Assembly: GCA_037577475.1 (NCBI GenBank)
Contig: CM075197.1
Coordinates: 10,278,018-10,342,017 of the forward strand
Source: Chaunax sp. Z400
Taxonomy: Eukaryota > Chordata > Actinopteri > Lophiiformes > Chaunacidae
Length of the DNA: 64,000 nucleotides
Reading direction: 5' to 3'
The notes under the pieces are model-generated. The model searched no databases. It saw nothing but the letters and a program-made list of their open reading frames with translations, and was not told where the DNA came from. Positions 63,085 to 64,000 of the stretch are shown here, piece after piece. Numbering within the stretch: position 1 is the stretch's first letter; every line of letters begins with the position of its first letter. The position numbers were made by a program, and so were the translations under genes.

Positions 63085-63486
63085 ATGACAGACATCTGCC
63101 TCGGTAACGGTCCGCTGCGCTCTAACCACTTCAGCAGCACTCTCCACGGGAGAATCGGGCCGTCTTTCATCGGGACTTTTCCATCGCACCCGATTGAGTT
63201 CAGCTGTGGACGACTTGATTTCATGCAGCCGGACCCTCGAGGGCCCCGCCAGATGTTCGGGGGAGCTCAGTGTGCATCTGCGTGCATGAAGGAGCTGCCA
63301 CTGTCCCACACCCAGGGACCGCTTACATTCATTATTCATTCATTCCTCAGCTGTGTGTGTGCACAGATACAGCCATGGGGCATCAACACAGCTGCCCCAC
63401 GCCGAGAGGTGTGTAAAGAAAGGGGTGACATTGTCATTCAGATCAGACAGAATATTAAAAGAGAGAGCGGAGAGCTTCACGTCTGA
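63085..63486 (+). other. GC-rich island with an unrecognised 133-codon open frame
   Basis: An ATG-started frame (MTDICLGNGPLRSNHF at its start, KESGELHV-like end) covers the GC-rich island. The minus strand is also open across 63046-63339. Open frames on both strands are expected in GC-rich DNA. The peptide shows no domain that I know, no signal peptide and no obvious splice context. It may be a CpG island or non-coding first exon rather than a gene. Confidence 0.2.
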
Positions 63487-64000
63487 CGGTTTTTATTTGG
63501 AATCACATGATTTGGATGTGAAGAAATGATTAATTTTGGCAGGTTATTGCGTATGAAGCATAAGTGGCTAAATGAAAATCTATTTATTAGATACTCAGGA
63601 GCAGCTAATGCTGGAGTCTCACATCAGATGCTTCTGTTGGTATGATTTGTTTGTTCTTCACAGTATTCAGATGCAAATAAAGACCTGCAAATAAAGCATG
63701 GGCAATATGAACGTTCTGGACCAAAGACAACCATATTAAGGTCAGTATTAACCTGACGTCACAGCATGTAATCCAGGAAAGCGTGTTTTACGCATAGAAT
63801 GCTGCCTAACAGGTCAAAACTGACTGGTACGCTCAGCAGCTCAATGCGAGATACAGGTTAGACAAACACTTTGTGAAAGCAAACACAGAATGTCCTCTGA
63901 ATGTTCACATACATCTGCTCACACCTGCACAACAACAAAAAAACTCTTACAATTCATTCTGCTGAGGTCAGTTTGAACATCCTGCACAGAGCTGATTATT

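Larger units (their letters stand above)
61702..64000. other. Region upstream of the bmerb1-like gene
   Basis: The first ~250 bp should hold the bmerb1-like promoter; it is GC-richer, with no TATA box noted. The rest is AT-rich apart from a GC-rich island at about 63080-63420. No known gene was recognised. Confidence 0.5.

Noticed and set aside
1..64000. CRISPR arrays, operons, riboswitches, prophage or rRNA/tRNA genes
   Set aside because: The sequence is vertebrate nuclear DNA. No regularly spaced repeats, no complete tRNA cloverleaf and no rRNA sequence were seen.

Overview
This is a eukaryotic window, almost certainly from a teleost fish. Genes are split by GT-AG introns, the non-coding DNA is AT-rich and full of fish-type dispersed repeats, and the proteins read as vertebrate orthologues with fish-like substitutions. 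Seven protein-coding genes were reconstructed exon by exon. In every case the exon phases close and the reading frame is complete. They are, in order: ankrd54 (-, 157-5105, 319 aa), foxred2 (-, 6344-14280, 676 aa), hmox1 (+, 19642-20933, 272 aa), mcm5 (-, 21413-27934, 740 aa), gcat (-, 29597-37225, 427 aa), tom1 (-, 38320-46265, 469 aa) and a bmerb1-like gene (-, 54305-61701, 186 aa). Only hmox1 lies on the plus strand; it converges on mcm5 with 479 bp between the stop codons.

The set matches human chromosome 22q12.3-q13.1 (ANKRD54, GCAT, FOXRED2, HMOX1, MCM5, TOM1), rearranged in order and orientation. The exception is the bmerb1-like gene, whose human counterpart is on 16p13.11. The genes form no pathway or operon. 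They are housekeeping and trafficking genes: an ankyrin adaptor, an ER flavoprotein, heme oxygenase, a replicative helicase subunit, a mitochondrial threonine-catabolism enzyme, an endosomal VHS/GAT adaptor and a Rab-binding bMERB protein. Each is likely to be independently promoted. The mcm5 upstream region carries E2F-like and CCAAT sequences, and hmox1 has a clear TATA box.

The introns and intergenic DNA hold transposon relics: two Tc1-family transposase relics (3304-4472 and about 17040-17530), a terminal relic of the first family (46935-47110), a 5'-truncated L1-type LINE with near-perfect 16-bp target-site duplications (12312-12800), a second LINE 3' end (about 10430-11046), and a decayed LTR element with a tRNA-Pro-type primer-binding site in a gcat intron (about 33180-34080). 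There are also several copies of common teleost repeats, microsatellites, a short interstitial telomeric tract in a tom1 intron, and a 36-bp perfect palindrome. The regions 46266-54304 and 61702-64000 contain no gene that I can support.

I see no sign of an undescribed multi-gene system. The most informative observations are the bmerb1-like gene beside a 22q-type block (a possible retained ohnologue), its CaaX-like C-terminus, the missing KDEL-type tail on FOXRED2, the tom1 splice donor embedded in a (GT)n microsatellite, the divergent TOM1 linker, and the dated retroelement insertions.
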